Of a DNA stretch of 64,000 nt, positions 23,771 through 35,797 are shown one piece after another. The DNA comes from Luidia sarsii (lineage: Eukaryota > Echinodermata > Asteroidea > Paxillosida > Luidiidae). Within the stretch, counting starts at the first letter, position 1. The number at the start of each line of letters is the position of its first letter. The notes beneath the pieces are model-generated. The model saw nothing but the letters and a program-made list of their open reading frames with translations. It was not told the origin of the DNA and did no database searches. A program made the translations under genes and the position numbers. The stretch is from NCBI GenBank assembly GCA_949987565.1, contig OX465101.1, positions 22,495,367-22,559,366 on the forward strand, in the 5' to 3' direction.

Positions 23771-23825
23771 CAAACATTCACACTGATCATCTCGGCTTTT
23801 GACAAGGACAGTGGGGAATGCATTG
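23771..23825 (+). CDS. JAG1: Jagged exon 3: MNNL domain, C-terminal strand
   Basis: 55 bases, phase 0 to 1, acceptor TTGACAG and donor ATTG|GTAAGT. It encodes QTFTLIISAFDKDSGECIG. The phrase FTLIISAFD corresponds to the FTLLVEAWD strand of vertebrate Jagged MNNL. The acceptor is preceded by a (CT)n run at 23732-23758 that serves as an unusually long polypyrimidine tract. The exon adds a cysteine (GECIG) that pairs in position with a second extra cysteine at the start of exon 4 (STCLIE). I do not recall either cysteine from vertebrate Jagged proteins. Confidence 0.9.
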
Positions 23826-23952
23826 GTAAGTAACTATCCTGTGGTTGGTGTGAGAAAGAAGTCAGCTTATAGGCCTTTTCACACTTTAATATTTCCTTTT
23901 CGATCCTTGTTGAAACCGACATGAATCCGCCTCTGGCCCTGTTCAGCCTGGC

Positions 23953-24040
23953 ATGTTGCCGATTTTATTATTGATGTTGCCAATTTTATTATTGAGGTTG
24001 CCGATTTTATTATCGAGGTTGCCGATTTTATTATCGATGC
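23953..24040. repeat. 21-bp short tandem repeat
   Basis: Four units of GTTGCCGATTTTATTATTGA + T with minor variants, within a possible MITE whose ends both read AGGCCTTTT next to CACACTT/GTGTGAAA (23870-24295). Confidence 0.75.
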
Positions 24041-25338
24041 AGAAACTGAAAGCATGCCCGGCGCGGCACCCCGATACTGCGATAGCGACCAGCGGGCATT
24101 ACGCAACTTACAGTACTTCCGGGTTCTTAATTTCTTATGTTTTACATTTAATGATTCTGGATCCCATGAAATCGTCCTACGTGCCGGGGTCAACTCAGGG
24201 TTGAAACTTGTGTGACAAGGGTTGAAAAACAAATTTCGGGGTTCGATCTGGTTCCAACACCGAGATTTTGGTCATTGTGAGAAGGCCTTTTGCGTGTGAA
24301 AGAAGCTACATGTACATGTACCAATACTCTGGATTATGCTATTGGAGTGCATGTATAAAGGCTTGGGCTATTGCAGTTCCCTCCTAATTTCGGGAGCCTC
24401 AGAATTATACAAAGTTCCTATTTCGAAAGAAATTAAAAGAACAGAAAGTACACATGCATTGATCCATTGTGTACAAAGAAAAGAAAAAGTGGTTTCGGTT
24501 TTGTGGTTGCTCTCATTACCCCTCCTCATCTCGGAGAGCGTTTTCTTCTCATGTGGCTGGTTCCGCTCTGCTGATGTACTGGTCTCGGTTGGCTGAATAC
24601 TACCAAAATTAAGTTTCCACGCCACCCTCCGTTGGTACATGTACATGTACATGTAGCAGCACATGCATGTATGTTCCCTTTCTTTCACTTTGTTGGCTGC
24701 ACAACACGTTTGCAACAATTGGTTGTTTGCATCTGTTTTGAAAAAAAATGGCAAAGAAAACTTGGACTGGACCAGCGTTCCAGCAATTTTGCTTGCCACC
24801 ACTCTTCTGAATGCAAACGGGGGTCTGATCCTTGGAGGTTTCATTATACAGCAGTAAATTTATTAAATGCATAGGACCAGAGCCTCCACCCTGGCAAAGA
24901 CTAGTTGACTTTCGTAAATTCCTGCTTACAAGGCGCACCCGCATTTACGTGTATATGTATAAGGTGCACCACCAACCTTTGCGGAAAAGTCTGTGAAAAA
25001 AGTAAATAAATAAATGCCCGTCCATAGCGAAAAAGTGCACATTTTCCATGTTGCGGCTGCACAGATCTACCTCCATTGTAAAGTTTTTCTCAAAGGCAGA
25101 GTGACAAGGACAACACAGATACATGTACATGTACCCGAAGGAAGGGGGAAGAGAGTGAATAGGACACGGATGAGAAACAAGGGACAAAGAGTAAAGCTGG
25201 TAGGGTGAGATCAAAGGGAAGGGCAAGGAGTAGGGTAGGGATTAGTGAGAAGAGGGGGAAAGATCAAAGAGAGAAGTGTGAACTGAAGGAGTGAACACAA
25301 AAGAAGGATTATCAGAAAGCTGCATGGTGTTAGTCATT

Positions 25339-25790
25339 ACCCTCCTGGATGTTGAGACCATGTGGTTGAATAGTCCGAAGACGCTTCATCCACATTTTCT
25401 CACGGCTTAGACGGACAGCATTACTACGGTGACCAAGGGATTCTATGCCCAGTACACTCATATCTGATATCGAATGATCAGGGAGATTGAAGTGATACCC
25501 AACATGGGTGTCCATTTTACCAGTTTTGATTGTAGACCTATGGCCATAGATACGTTTTTTGAGAGTGTTTTTGGTCTCACCAACATACTGAACATTACAA
25601 ACTCTACATGAGATGAGGTACATGTCTAGTATATGATGTTTGAGGTACTGTACATGTGTGTACTGTGTAGTGCACGTGATAGAGCCATAGGTCGTGTGGG
25701 TAGTTCCAGAAGAATGTCCATTGAAAGAGTCTATTTCCTTGACATGTGTCTTGCAAACAATGCATTTCGAGGTACATGTGTGTGTTGTGT
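25339..25790 (-). pseudogene. GIY-YIG endonuclease domain of the Penelope-like element
   Basis: Open for about 150 codons on the - strand. CIVCKTHVKEID supplies two Cys, MYLISCRVCNVQYVGETKNT holds the GIY-YIG variant (Y-L-I / Y-V-G) and LKKRIYGHRS the catalytic Arg-His region, followed by HVGYHFNLPDHS and SREKMWMKRLRTIQPHGLN. These are family hallmarks of Penelope-like elements, where the domain nicks target DNA for priming. It is separated from its RT part by the MITE insertion. Confidence 0.82.
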
Positions 25791-25797
25791 ACACTTA

Positions 25798-26333
25798 AGC
25801 CGCGTCCGCACTGGACTTATTTTTTACCGAGCCCGTGGGTAACATTCCAATGGGTAAATCTTCCCGGCGTCCGCACTTGGACTTTCGACTCGGGTAAACT
25901 AACCGAGACGACGCAGTAAAACTAACCGACTGGCGCGTAAAAACGCAAGAGGGCGCTATGGTGGTGACCTTTCACCGGATGTAAATACCATAAAACTACG
26001 ACACGTCGACCCTGCTCGAAAAGTAAACAACATTGTTGTATTGGGACCATGGCACGTCACGTGGTATTTAGGGCCTCTGGCAATGCGGGGCGCCGGATGT
26101 GGTTTTTTACCGAGTCGTTTACCGAGACGTCGTGTCCGGATTGGACTTTTCGGCTCGGTTAAACTGACCTGGTCAATTTAACCGGGCAGAAGTTGGTCGG
26201 TTAAACTACCCACTGGAGTCGGGTAAGTTACCTGGGAGGAAAACTTTCTGGCTGTCTGCACTGGACTTAAAATGGTCAATTTACCCATTTGCTCGGTTAG
26301 TTTACCCATTTTAAGTCCAGTGCGGACGCGGCT
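25798..26333. mobile_element. PIF/Harbinger-like MITE inserted in the Penelope-like element, 536 bp
   Basis: Ends AGCCGCGTCCGCACTGGACTT / AAGTCCAGTGCGGACGCGGCT flanked by a perfect TTA duplication (25795-25797, 26334-26336). The interior has CTCGGTTA/TAACCGAG words in both orientations and ends with a GTTTACCCATTTTAAGTCC subterminal segment. No transposase. It splits the retroelement between its RT-proximal linker and the endonuclease, so it is the younger insertion. Confidence 0.88.
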
Positions 26334-27619
26334 TTAAATGTACCAAATTTAGTGGGAGGTGAAGTGTCCAAAAGGGGAACCTCTGCTCGGACAATTAAGT
26401 CACGCAGGTTACGGGGGCGCTTGAAAGCCAAAACAGGCGAATTTGGAATGGCATCAGCCAGACGATCTGAAGTGTGGAGAATATGGTGGTTTTCTTTAGT
26501 TATCTTCCTGAGAGGAGGAAGAGAAGGGTGGTAGGAAGTAACTAAGGGAACCTTGGGATTGTCCTTCGGACCTGGTGGCTTTTGTTTGAGTGCCGAACTT
26601 CTGGGGATGGAATAGACTTTAGCAATGGAGTTCTTCACTTGGCGAGAACTATAGCCTCTAGCAACCAAGTTAATTACTGGCCAATACACGTGTATGGCGG
26701 CGAAAGTCAGACTCATTGGAACATATGCACCTCAATCTGAGGGCCTGGCTGACAACTGGAGGCATGGAGATATTGATGAGTGTCGGTGGGCTTAGAATAC
26801 AAGTCAGTAGTAAGTGTGCCAAGGTCTTTCCGGACTGTGACATCCAGAAAGTGGGTCTGCTGGAGGGAGTATTCCCATGTGAAATTGATAGTGCTGTGGA
26901 AGGAATTGATGTGGTCAAAAAAGGCATTCAAGCTGCTACCGTCCCTAGTCCAAATGAAGAAAATGTCATCTATGTATCTCCACCAAATCCAAGGACGGCA
27001 TGGAGCCTCACTGAGCATGCGTTCCTCCAGGTCACCCATGAAGAGGCAAGCAAAGGAAGGAGCCATGCGTGTGCCCATGGCAGTGCCATGCACCTGGAGA
27101 TAGTGCTTGCCAAGAAAGGAAAAATTATTCTTGGCCAGCACCAGCCTCATGAGGGTGGTTATGTTGGATATGGGTGGAGAAGACTTTTTTCCTTTGGCCA
27201 GGGCTGAGGATCAAACTTGAATGCCCTCTTCCTGGGGGATGTTTAATAGTGTATAGAGAGGAAACGTCAATGGTACCAATTATAGCAGTGGTCGGAAATT
27301 GACCCTTGACACTTTCCAACTTTCGCAGAAAGTCGGGAGTGTCAGGGACGTAGGAGGGGATTTGGGGAACCAAGGGTCTGAGAAAAGAGTCAATGAAAAG
27401 AGATATGTGTTCCGTAGGTGAACCATTGCCAGAGATGATGTTGGCCTTGTGAATTTTCGGGAGAAGGTAGAATCTGGCAGTTCTACAATTGATCGGTGAT
27501 AGAAATTTGTGAGCTTTCTTGCTCAGTTGATCACGTGATCGCATGTCATCCAAAAACTTCCTGAATTTGCTCTGAAAATTTGCCAGTGGGGTTGGAGTCC
27601 AGACAGTTATAGTGCTGGG

Positions 27620-27925
27620 GATTGTTAAATAATCTTGTTTATATAATCGTCCAAATTGTCCAAATAATCTTGTTTATTTGCGACCAGGTGTGTGTGGGAA
27701 TGCTCCGCTGAATCACACCATTTTCTTTTTTTTAATCCCACAATGCACCGCTCACGCTCTGATTGACAGAAAGTGTCGTGCTTGTTTACGTATATTTCTC
27801 GCTGCATTGGCCACCCTCAAGGACACACCCACCATTTGATCACAACTGCTCGCCGACGCAATGTTTTGGCCTGTGTAAACATGATTCAAATCGCGATTAT
27901 TTGAGCTGTGGAAATGGCCCTGATG
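27620..27925. mobile_element. Decayed MITE of the AATCGCGATT family
   Basis: Shares AATCCCACAATGCACCGCTC, CATTTGATCACAA and GATTCAAATCGCGATTATTT, plus the right terminus GTGGAAATGGCCCT, with the copies at 18.6 kb, 20.3-20.7 kb and 14.7-15.1 kb. It forms the right border of the Penelope-like remnant. Confidence 0.6.
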
Positions 27926-27929
27926 TGGT

Positions 27930-30700
27930 GCGCTAATTTGTCTCTCAAAGTGTCAACTTCATTTCTTATTTCCCACCGTGGTGTCAGACTCAGACGGAGG
28001 AAAGAAAAAAGGAGACAGCAATGTCCCGCGCAGCAATAGAATGCCCTTCCAGGAGTCCTTACTGTGACACTTTGTCTGAACTTGGTCTAAACCCTGTGAT
28101 TTGAGTACAGTATGCAATCCCTGAACAAATACATACACACACACACACCACTCTCCCCTCCCCACACCTCCACCACAACTACTACCAATGCCAATACCGA
28201 CCCCACAGTTATATTTACTAGGCAGGCACTGTTTCTGATCTGCCCATAAAACTGTTAGTCCCAAATCGCTGCGATAATTGCTTGTCTAAACTGGAGCAGG
28301 AAACCACATTCCCAGAGCAACTGAGGGCCTAGTCTGCAGCTGTTGTTGCAACCATGGCAACCCTTTTTTATTAAGTTTTTAATTCCCCCCCTTTTTTAAC
28401 CCAGCCCTCTCTAAAATGGAACCAGTTTTCAGAGGATTTTTTTCCCAGCATTTTTTTTTTTTTCCCCCAGTGAGTGGGTTTTTTCCCCTCCTTGGGCATC
28501 TTGGGCCAGTGGGGACTGCTTAATTTACGAGGGGCGCTGACCCAAGGGGCAAGGCCCTTATTTGCAGGGGTATCAAGAGCTGGAGGTACAAGGCACCAGC
28601 TTCTTCTCAAGAAGAGTGAGAGTGTGTGGGTGGATGGGTAGCAGGGATAGGGATGGCATTATTTTTTGGTCCAAACCATGCGGTTCAGATTTCTCTCCAT
28701 CGTTTCGCATGGCGTTGGACAGCAGAGGCCTCAATTTACGAGTGGGTCTGTGGGCTTTTTTTTTTTGGTGGGGGCTTTCCGTGACCAGTGGGGACATGCA
28801 GGCATAAGTGGACCCATTGTTTCATCAAACCCTCTTTCCTCTGCGCATGGCCCTCCCCACCCCCCTCCCCCACCTCCCCCCTGAAATTTGATGTCTGTGT
28901 TTTCCCCACAGCTTGTGGGAAATTTTGAATTTGAGAGGATTTGGAAGAACAGAAAACCATGGATTCAAAATCCAGAAATACAATATTGGTCTAATCTCAT
29001 TATTTGTCTTTGACATTAACATGCAGCAACTTGGCGGCGAATGAAAGTAGATACATGTAAAAGCATCCAGTACATGTCCCTTTGAAGTTTCTTGAAATCA
29101 GCAGTTGCTGTGGCCATATAAATAAGCAATGTGCACTAGCCACTATTCATCGTAAATGCAAATGTGCCTGTGTGAATTTTATTTCTTTGGTCATGTCATG
29201 ATCAATTTCAACTTATTTAGTAACATATTTAGTAACCATTGTGGCATGGAAAAGCAAAAATGGATTTTTCCCCCTTTTTTTGGTTCCCTTCTTTTCAGAG
29301 ATACGGCCTTCGTATTTTATTGTTTTTGTGGACATCCGAAAAATCTTTTCTGACATTGCCCGGGATATTTCTACGTTTTAACACATGCCGACAATAGCCC
29401 TAGGAGAGGGTTTGCGTTGCATGCTTGCACAACCACACAGGACGACCTTCTGGATGCTAAGATGTGCCAGAACTGACTACTTTCAATCCCTGAGTCCAGT
29501 CAGTGCATTCACGGAGCTCCATGTGAACTGCACTCAGTGTCTGCCTTCCCACCATTGGAATGCCTGCTTGCCATTCCCACGCTCTTTATTTGAATGGCTA
29601 TTTGTTCTCCCACTATGGCATACTGTAGGGATGTTGGCATGCTACTGTCCGGAGATAAATATAGGGCCTTATCTTGTGACAGGAGGGGGGGGGGGGGATA
29701 CAGATACATGTACTTTGAGTACAGCTACAATGTAGTTATTGAATGTGCACATGTGGGCACTGTGCCCACTGTGGGTTGAAAGTTGGCCACAATCAGGGCA
29801 CAGTGTCACCTCAGATATAGTCATTCTTTCCATTCTTTCCAACTTACAGTACTGATCTCATGTAATGTGTCATACTGTACATGCATGTACAGTACATTAC
29901 GTGTAATTGATAGGAAAGGAGAACTTCATGAGACCCAATCAGCAGCTACACGTAGAGCAGCCATTGTCGTTTTTGTCCATGACAAAAACAGAACAACAAA
30001 ACATGATCTGACCACTGGCGCTCCACCTACACTTTAGAAACACAAGACTACAGTACAGTGTACCGACCATAATCGCATTGGACTTGTACTGGTACATGTG
30101 TACATCACAAATTTTTTGGGTCGTTCTGCATTAAAAACAATACAAACCTGGAACTTTGGGCAGCAACCTGATTTTAGTCAGCGAGGCTTTTCGCTCAGTT
30201 TTCAGGCTTTTCAGGCTTTTATTTAAAAAAAGGGGGGCTGGTAAGCATCCCTCGACCTCCACAGCGAAATGCTAAATAGGGCCACATCTTAATAAAGCCC
30301 CATATGTTCCAAATTACACTCGAAATTGAACATTCAACCCACAGGTTGTCTTAAGCCTCACTAGATCAATTAGACTCTGAAGGCCCCTTATTAAAATAAA
30401 CGACGTGGGTCCACACTTTCAGCTATGCAGACTATTGCAGAGCCATCTTGGGTTGATTTACATGTAGTCAATTCTAATCCCACATGCTGTATTGCAGCAC
30501 CTTGCCGGGCCCCTCACAGCTAACAAGTCACTCATGTTTTACAACATGTATGGTGTGTGTGTGTGTGCACTGCCTTCCAGCCAGTGTTTTTTTCCAAGGA
30601 GAAAATGACCAGCATTTATGTAACCCTTGGAGCAGAATCAACAAGAGAAAGAAATACAGTACACATGTTCTTGTTTAAGGTTCGCGACATGTACACAGTG
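27930..30700. other. Jagged intron 3, no gene seen
   Basis: Unique intron sequence with short homopolymers, a CACACA run at 28135-28148 and a poly-G run at 29683-29697. None of the open frames has coding character, splice context or a recognised domain. Confidence 0.5.
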
Positions 30701-30706
30701 GTCTTA

Positions 30707-31263
30707 AGCTGTGTCCGCACTGGACTTATTTTTGACTGAGCCCGTGGGTAACATTTCAATGGGTAAATCTTCTAGAAGTCCGCACTTGGACTATTCGACT
30801 CAGGTTAAACTATAACCGAGACGATCGGTAAAACTAACCAACTGGCGCAAACAAACGCATGAGGGCGCTTTCGTGGTGACCTTTCACCGGATGTATGTAC
30901 ACAATCTACTGGCCATGTCTGTACATGTATGTATGTACAGTACATTGTACATGTGCATGTACTGTAGTCACGTTGCTACAGGGACACGTCACGTGGTATC
31001 GAGGCAATGCAGGACGCCGGACCGGATGTGGTTTTTTACCGAGTCGTTTACCGAGACGTCATGTCCGGATTGGACTTTTGGGCTTGGTTAAACTGACCTG
31101 GTAAATTTAACCTGGCAGAAGTTGGTCGGTTAAACTACCCACTGGAGTCGGGTAAGTTACCTGGGAGGAAAACTTCCTGGGCTGTCCGCACTGAACTTAA
31201 AATGGTCAATTTACCCATTTGCTCGGTTAGTTTACCCATTTTAAGGCCAGTGCGGACGCGGCT
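30707..31263. mobile_element. PIF/Harbinger-like MITE, 557 bp
   Basis: Ends AGCTGTGTCCGCACTGGACTT / AAGGCCAGTGCGGACGCGGCT; left flank TTA, right flank ATA. The interior is about 85% alike by eye to the copy at 25798-26333 (same ACCGAGTCGTTTACCGAGAC core), so the two are the same subfamily. A TACATG tract lies inside at 30920-30965. Confidence 0.85.
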
Positions 31264-31781
31264 ATATATATGTTCATGTGCATACATGTCTGTCAATATG
31301 ACTATAAAAACATGCCAGAACTGGACTCTTACAGCAACAGTTGCGAGGTGCCAAAATAATATTGGCCCTCATAAAACATGCCTACATGTACCTACCGTAT
31401 TCAGACCCTCCTAAAATTCCACAGATTTTTTTTTTTTAGGGTTACATTAGCACACATTTTTGCTTTCGTAAATGCGGATTCTACACTTTCGATAAGCAGA
31501 GTCAGAAAATTGGGCCCTGAAACGTTGCGATCACCGGATTTCTTCACTGATCCCCATACACAAAGACATTCTAACATATACATGTACATGTACGTACATG
31601 GTGTCACCACAAACCAACCTTGACTTGCATTCTTGCAAACCACCCTTGACTTGCCATGGATAGCTTGAAATCTCATTGGAGGTTAACCAAGTGTCACTCT
31701 CCTGTCTCCACCAGAAACACTCTTTGCACTAATTTTGTATGAAGCTTCAATTCTCAGGAGCAGGTTAATCTTTAACTCTAA

Positions 31782-32180
31782 AGCCATGCTCGCACTGGAT
31801 TTTTTTTTTTTACCGAGACTGTGGGTTACATTCCAATGGGTAAGTCTTACCGGCTTCTGCACTTGGATTGTTGACGTGGTCTTGGGCAGATACATGTACA
31901 TGTACGTAAATGCAACAACGGGTAAAACTTAATCGACCGACTAAATACAAATGTCGCATCCACTCGGAAAGCCGGAAAGTCCACTCTCCGACTCGGTTGC
32001 ACTGACCTGGTCAATTTATCCTGACAGAAGTCAGTCGGTTAAATTACCCATTTCAGTCGGGTTTGTTGCCTGGGAGGAAAACTGCCTGGGCTATCCACAC
32101 TGGCCTTAAAACAGTCTAGTTACCCATTTGCTCGGTTACCCCCCCCCCCCCCCCAAAAAAAGTCCAATGTAGACAGGCCT
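31782..32180. mobile_element. PIF/Harbinger-like MITE, diverged, about 400 bp
   Basis: Ends AGCCATGCTCGCACTGGAT / AAGTCCAATGTAGACAGGCCT with TAA on both sides (31779-31781, 32181-32183). Older than its neighbour at 30707: many substitutions, a poly-T run near the left end and a poly-C run at 32139-32153. Confidence 0.75.
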
Positions 32181-33476
32181 TAAGACTGACAGTCTCCTGA
32201 CAACCCAATATACCGTAGTAGGCCTATACCGGTACTGAAAGGTTTAATCCATCACTTCTCTTCAGAAGCACACACAAATGAAACAATATTATACATGGTG
32301 TCAACTGCAAACTAACCTTGACTTGCTACATGTACATGTACATGTACATGTCTGAACAATAGTCTGAATTCTCATCCTAGGTTTTGGGGGTTTTCTTTGG
32401 GGGGGTGGGAGGTTTTTTTTGCACTAATCAAGTTATTCCCACCCCTAGTGCCAGCCTAAGCACTATATATATCGCTCTGTGCTTGCCAAGCTTTCCCACG
32501 CACTGTTGCCCGTCTGAAGAGCACTTGGCTGGCCAGAGCCCGCACCATTGTGCCGGCGACACTGTTCAAATTTGTTCAGATCTTTAACGACGATGACCCC
32601 GGCCTGTTGGTACAGAAGAGCGCCGTTTATTTGCTCCCTTCTGTGTGCGGATTGACTCAAAGCATGCGTGGGAAACATCCTTAAACCCTTTACAAAAAAA
32701 AAATACCAGTAATTGAATATATGAAAGGAGAAGGAAAGGGTGACATACCCTAATCCAGATTTTCCTTTTGATTTTTTAGTTTCTTTTTACCTGGATTTAT
32801 GTAAATTACCTGTTACAGTACTTAGCGTGTGCATTTTGTCTTTGTCTTAATCTTGTGTTTGTTTTGTGTCTTTGTGTAACTAAAGTACATGTGTAACTTA
32901 ATAATTTGGTAAAGGGCCCACATTTACATGTACATACATGTACAAGCTTCTTCTAAAGCATGCCCCATGCCATATAAATCTAAATTGAAACTGTGGGTCT
33001 GTGTGACACTGTGAAATTCATACATTTATCTTTTTTCCAGTTCACATTTTGGACAGACAGTCTGGTTTTGTCTCAGTATCAAATGAAACATATTTGTGTA
33101 TCACTTTAAAAAAAGAAGAAGAAACAAGTGCAAATCACTTGAGATGTTAAGTGCAGGTTACTTTATATAAATCAAGGGGTCTTGTGTGGGGGATCTTTGC
33201 CGGGTAAAGCGACTGTAGTGTGAAAAGGTCCATCTTTTTTCCCCCGGAGAATTTCCCAGGGAATTGGTGTAGTGTGAAAAAGCCTATTCTGATTTTGTAA
33301 AAGAGGAATTGAGGATTTTTGAGGCAGTGCTCTGGGCAAAGTGTTTTTCAAAACGAAAAGAAAGAAAAAAAAGATAAAATGTTGTCGACACAAAGCAATT
33401 CCAATGCACCCATTATTGTCTGCGGGGAGGACACAACCCTGCCCAGTTTTAGAATCCATTAAAAACTTGTCCCCTT

Positions 33477-33676
33477 NNNNNNNNNNNNNNNNNNNNNNNN
33501 NNNNNNNNNNNNNNNNNNNNNNNNNNNNNNNNNNNNNNNNNNNNNNNNNNNNNNNNNNNNNNNNNNNNNNNNNNNNNNNNNNNNNNNNNNNNNNNNNNNN
33601 NNNNNNNNNNNNNNNNNNNNNNNNNNNNNNNNNNNNNNNNNNNNNNNNNNNNNNNNNNNNNNNNNNNNNNNNNNNN
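33477..33676. other. Assembly gap (200 N)
   Basis: Exactly 200 N in Jagged intron 3, between a repeat-like AT-rich side and a GC-rich right side (33677-33990). A fixed round length suggests a placeholder and not a measured size. Any reading frame crossing it is meaningless. Confidence 0.99.
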
Positions 33677-33990
33677 CAACCAGCAGCTGCAGGGCGTGGC
33701 TCAGGCGCTGGAGTCCGACGACCGAGGATTGCCGACACGGTGGTAGCGTGGACTGCACCAGTTGGCTCCTACGGTTCCGTACCGCAGCCCAGCGAACCCA
33801 AAGCTCAGTATCTCCCCGATCAAAGGGCTTCTGTCCCTTTTAAGGTGGGGCTCAGGGATTCCACCCAATTTCCCAAGCGCCTCGGCCAAGCGGTCCTGGA
33901 ATGCGGTCAGGCCAACGAAAGACCAGCACACTATTCAGAACTCAGGGGACCCAGCCAGAACAAGGACCTTAACTCCAGAACTCTGAACAA
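33677..33990. other. GC-rich unexplained segment next to the gap
   Basis: About 310 bases, markedly more GC-rich than the intron around it and open in several frames on both strands. It has no recognisable domain or splice sites. It starts abruptly at the gap and ends at a TACATG tract. It could be the end of a retroelement or other repeat whose rest is lost in the gap. Confidence 0.35.
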
Positions 33991-34082
33991 CATGTACATG
34001 TATGTGTATGTGTATTGTACGGTATGTGCATGTGCAAGTGTGGTACTGTACACAACATGTTAATGTGCTAAACATTGTGGGC

Positions 34083-34180
34083 AGCTACATGTACATGTAC
34101 ATGTACTGGTACATGTACATGTAGGGGTTGCACATACATGCATGTACATGTACATGTATGCAGTACATGTACATGTACTT
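34083..34180. repeat. Dense TACATG tract cluster
   Basis: Three near-perfect ACATGTACATGTACATGT runs within 100 bases. The hexamer is its own reverse complement when shifted by one half-unit, so the strands can form hairpins. Confidence 0.9.
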
Positions 34181-34589
34181 CAGACGAGAGTCCAATCTTC
34201 TTGACATTTCAACTTGAACTCCAAAACCCTAACCTTCACACCACCTGTGTAGTGCTTGACTTTGACACACATGTACATTGTACATGTGTACAGTTTATGT
34301 AGAGATCAGAGCAAAGCAAATCTGAGCATTGATCAGTCAGGTTCACATACATGTTCATGTACAGCACTGTATGTGTATGGTTTGTCTGTTGGGTAATTGG
34401 CTTTCCGTGTCAACGGAAAAGTCATATTTTTTCCATACGGTAATATGGATCTGTTTGGCAGAAAATTTGCATGTACGGGTACAATGTATACACGTCATGT
34501 GTGGTCAATGCAGAAAAGCAAGTAATGTGTAGTTGCGTATACACATTACTCTATACATTATTGATTTCACCCCTACCAATTCTTTGTAA

Positions 34590-35135
34590 GATATAACCTG
34601 AATCCTGCAAAATCCTGCTATTCTACCTTGTTCAAAGCTCCATGTGACCTGAATCCTGCAAAATCCTGCAATCCTACCTTGTTCAAAGCTCCATGTGACT
34701 TGAATCCTGCAAAATCCTGCAGTACTGGCTACTGTGGACCATTGGCTGAATCCTGCAAAATCCTGCACTGAGCTTATATGGAGTTTTAGTCCACATTCTA
34801 AACAATGGCTCTTTTCAGCTTAGAACAATGGGCCCTTTTTCGAACGGATAATCTCTTGACAAAAGCCACAACAACGTCCGAATTGTTACTAGCATCCCGC
34901 ATTTTCCTACAGACAAAATGGCCTTATGCCCTCAATCCTGCACATTCCTACAGTGTGTCAACTCTCATGTGCCCTCAATCCTGCAAAATCCTTCTCCAGC
35001 ACTTTGAAACTACATGTAGTAGCCTGTATCCTGCATTTTCCTACAGTGACATAAATCCCTAATGCCCTCAATCCTGCACAATCCTGCAATGTGTCAACTC
35101 TCATGTGCCCTGAATCCTGCAAAAGGCAAATAGGA
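34590..35135. repeat. AATCCTGCAAAATCCTGC repeat region
   Basis: At 34595-34700 about 63-bp units repeat (TTGTTCAAAGCTCCATGTGA, CCTGAATCCTGCAAAATCCT). The AATCCTGCA/AAATCCTGC pair then recurs irregularly about a dozen times to 35135, ending in the opposite orientation (GGATTGTGCAGGATTTGGGA). No gene. Confidence 0.75.
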
Positions 35136-35469
35136 TTGTGCAGGATTTGGGATGGTTAGGTTTTCATTTTTCCTTTATTAAAGACTTACCCCGGTACCTA
35201 CACTGTACATGTACATGTACATTGTGTACATGTCAAGATACAGACCCTGTACATACATGTATGTACATGTAAAATGTAGGCCTACATGTATATTGTGCTG
35301 GCAACTTTATGGACTGTACCTTACTTAATAAGCTGATGCCTCTACAGTAATTACAATATTACATGTATAGTACATGTCATGATATGTACTTCAGTAGACA
35401 GGCCATAATCCTCTCATACTCTAGGCCTTGTCGTACTACAGTACAGTGCATGTACATGTAATTTGTTAA

Positions 35470-35765
35470 AAATTATACGGGTCCACCCTATGAGCTATCC
35501 AGCCCTTAGATGGTGGCCTTCCCTAAATAGTCAACTACTGGTAGTCTTTGCCAGGATGGGGGCGCCAGTCAGAAGCATTTCAACCATTAACTGCCGTACA
35601 TGTACATGTGTATATCTCCAGGGATCCCCCGTTTTCATTCAGATGCAAACAACCAATTGTTGTAAACCTAGAGCTACAGCTGCTCGGGGATCCAAAAAGT
35701 GGATGCAGCTTTTTTCAATTCAAATCAAACAAATCAATGAAAAACTGACGGGGAATTGTTAAATT
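35470..35765 (-). mobile_element. SINE-related fragment
   Basis: TGAGCTATCCAGCCCTTAGA and TGGTGGCCTTCCCTAAATAG, plus GTCTTTGCCAGGATGGGG, match the sequence around the SINE heads at 6240-6305 and 63220-63300. Only the left end of the head is kept. AATCAAACAAATCAATGAAAAACTGACGGGGAA at the right is the SINE body. Confidence 0.55.
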
Positions 35766-35797
35766 ATTTGGTTTTGTTTTTGGTGAACCCACTGTAG

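Larger units (their letters stand above)
25080..27616 (-). mobile_element. Degraded Penelope-like retroelement (RT + GIY-YIG), 5' truncated
   Basis: On the - strand. The RT part runs from about 27616 (reading LANFQSKFRKFLDDMRS, then ARFYLLPKIHK and FRKLESVKGQFP) through a frameshift near 27230 to HGTAMGTRMAPSFACLFMGD and the catalytic YIDDIFFIW near 26970. After another shift near 26700 it continues as RGYSSRQVKNSIAKVYSIPR, then SYHPSLPPLRKI to about 26340. A MITE (25798-26333) then interrupts it. The C-terminal endonuclease follows (25339-25790): CIVCKTH zinc-finger-like start, ISCRVCNVQYVGETKNTLKK, R..GHRS. This RT-linker-GIY-YIG order defines Penelope-like elements. Frameshifts, the nested insertion and the missing 5' end show it is dead. 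The right end abuts a decayed MITE (27620-27925). Confidence 0.85.

Noticed and set aside
26716..27207. Plus-strand 163-codon open frame
   Set aside because: It is the antisense of the Penelope-like reverse transcriptase, which carries the recognisable YIDD and GTRMAP motifs on the minus strand.
33172..34063. Open frames spanning the N gap
   Set aside because: The N run of unknown true length breaks any reading frame, so no coding claim is possible.
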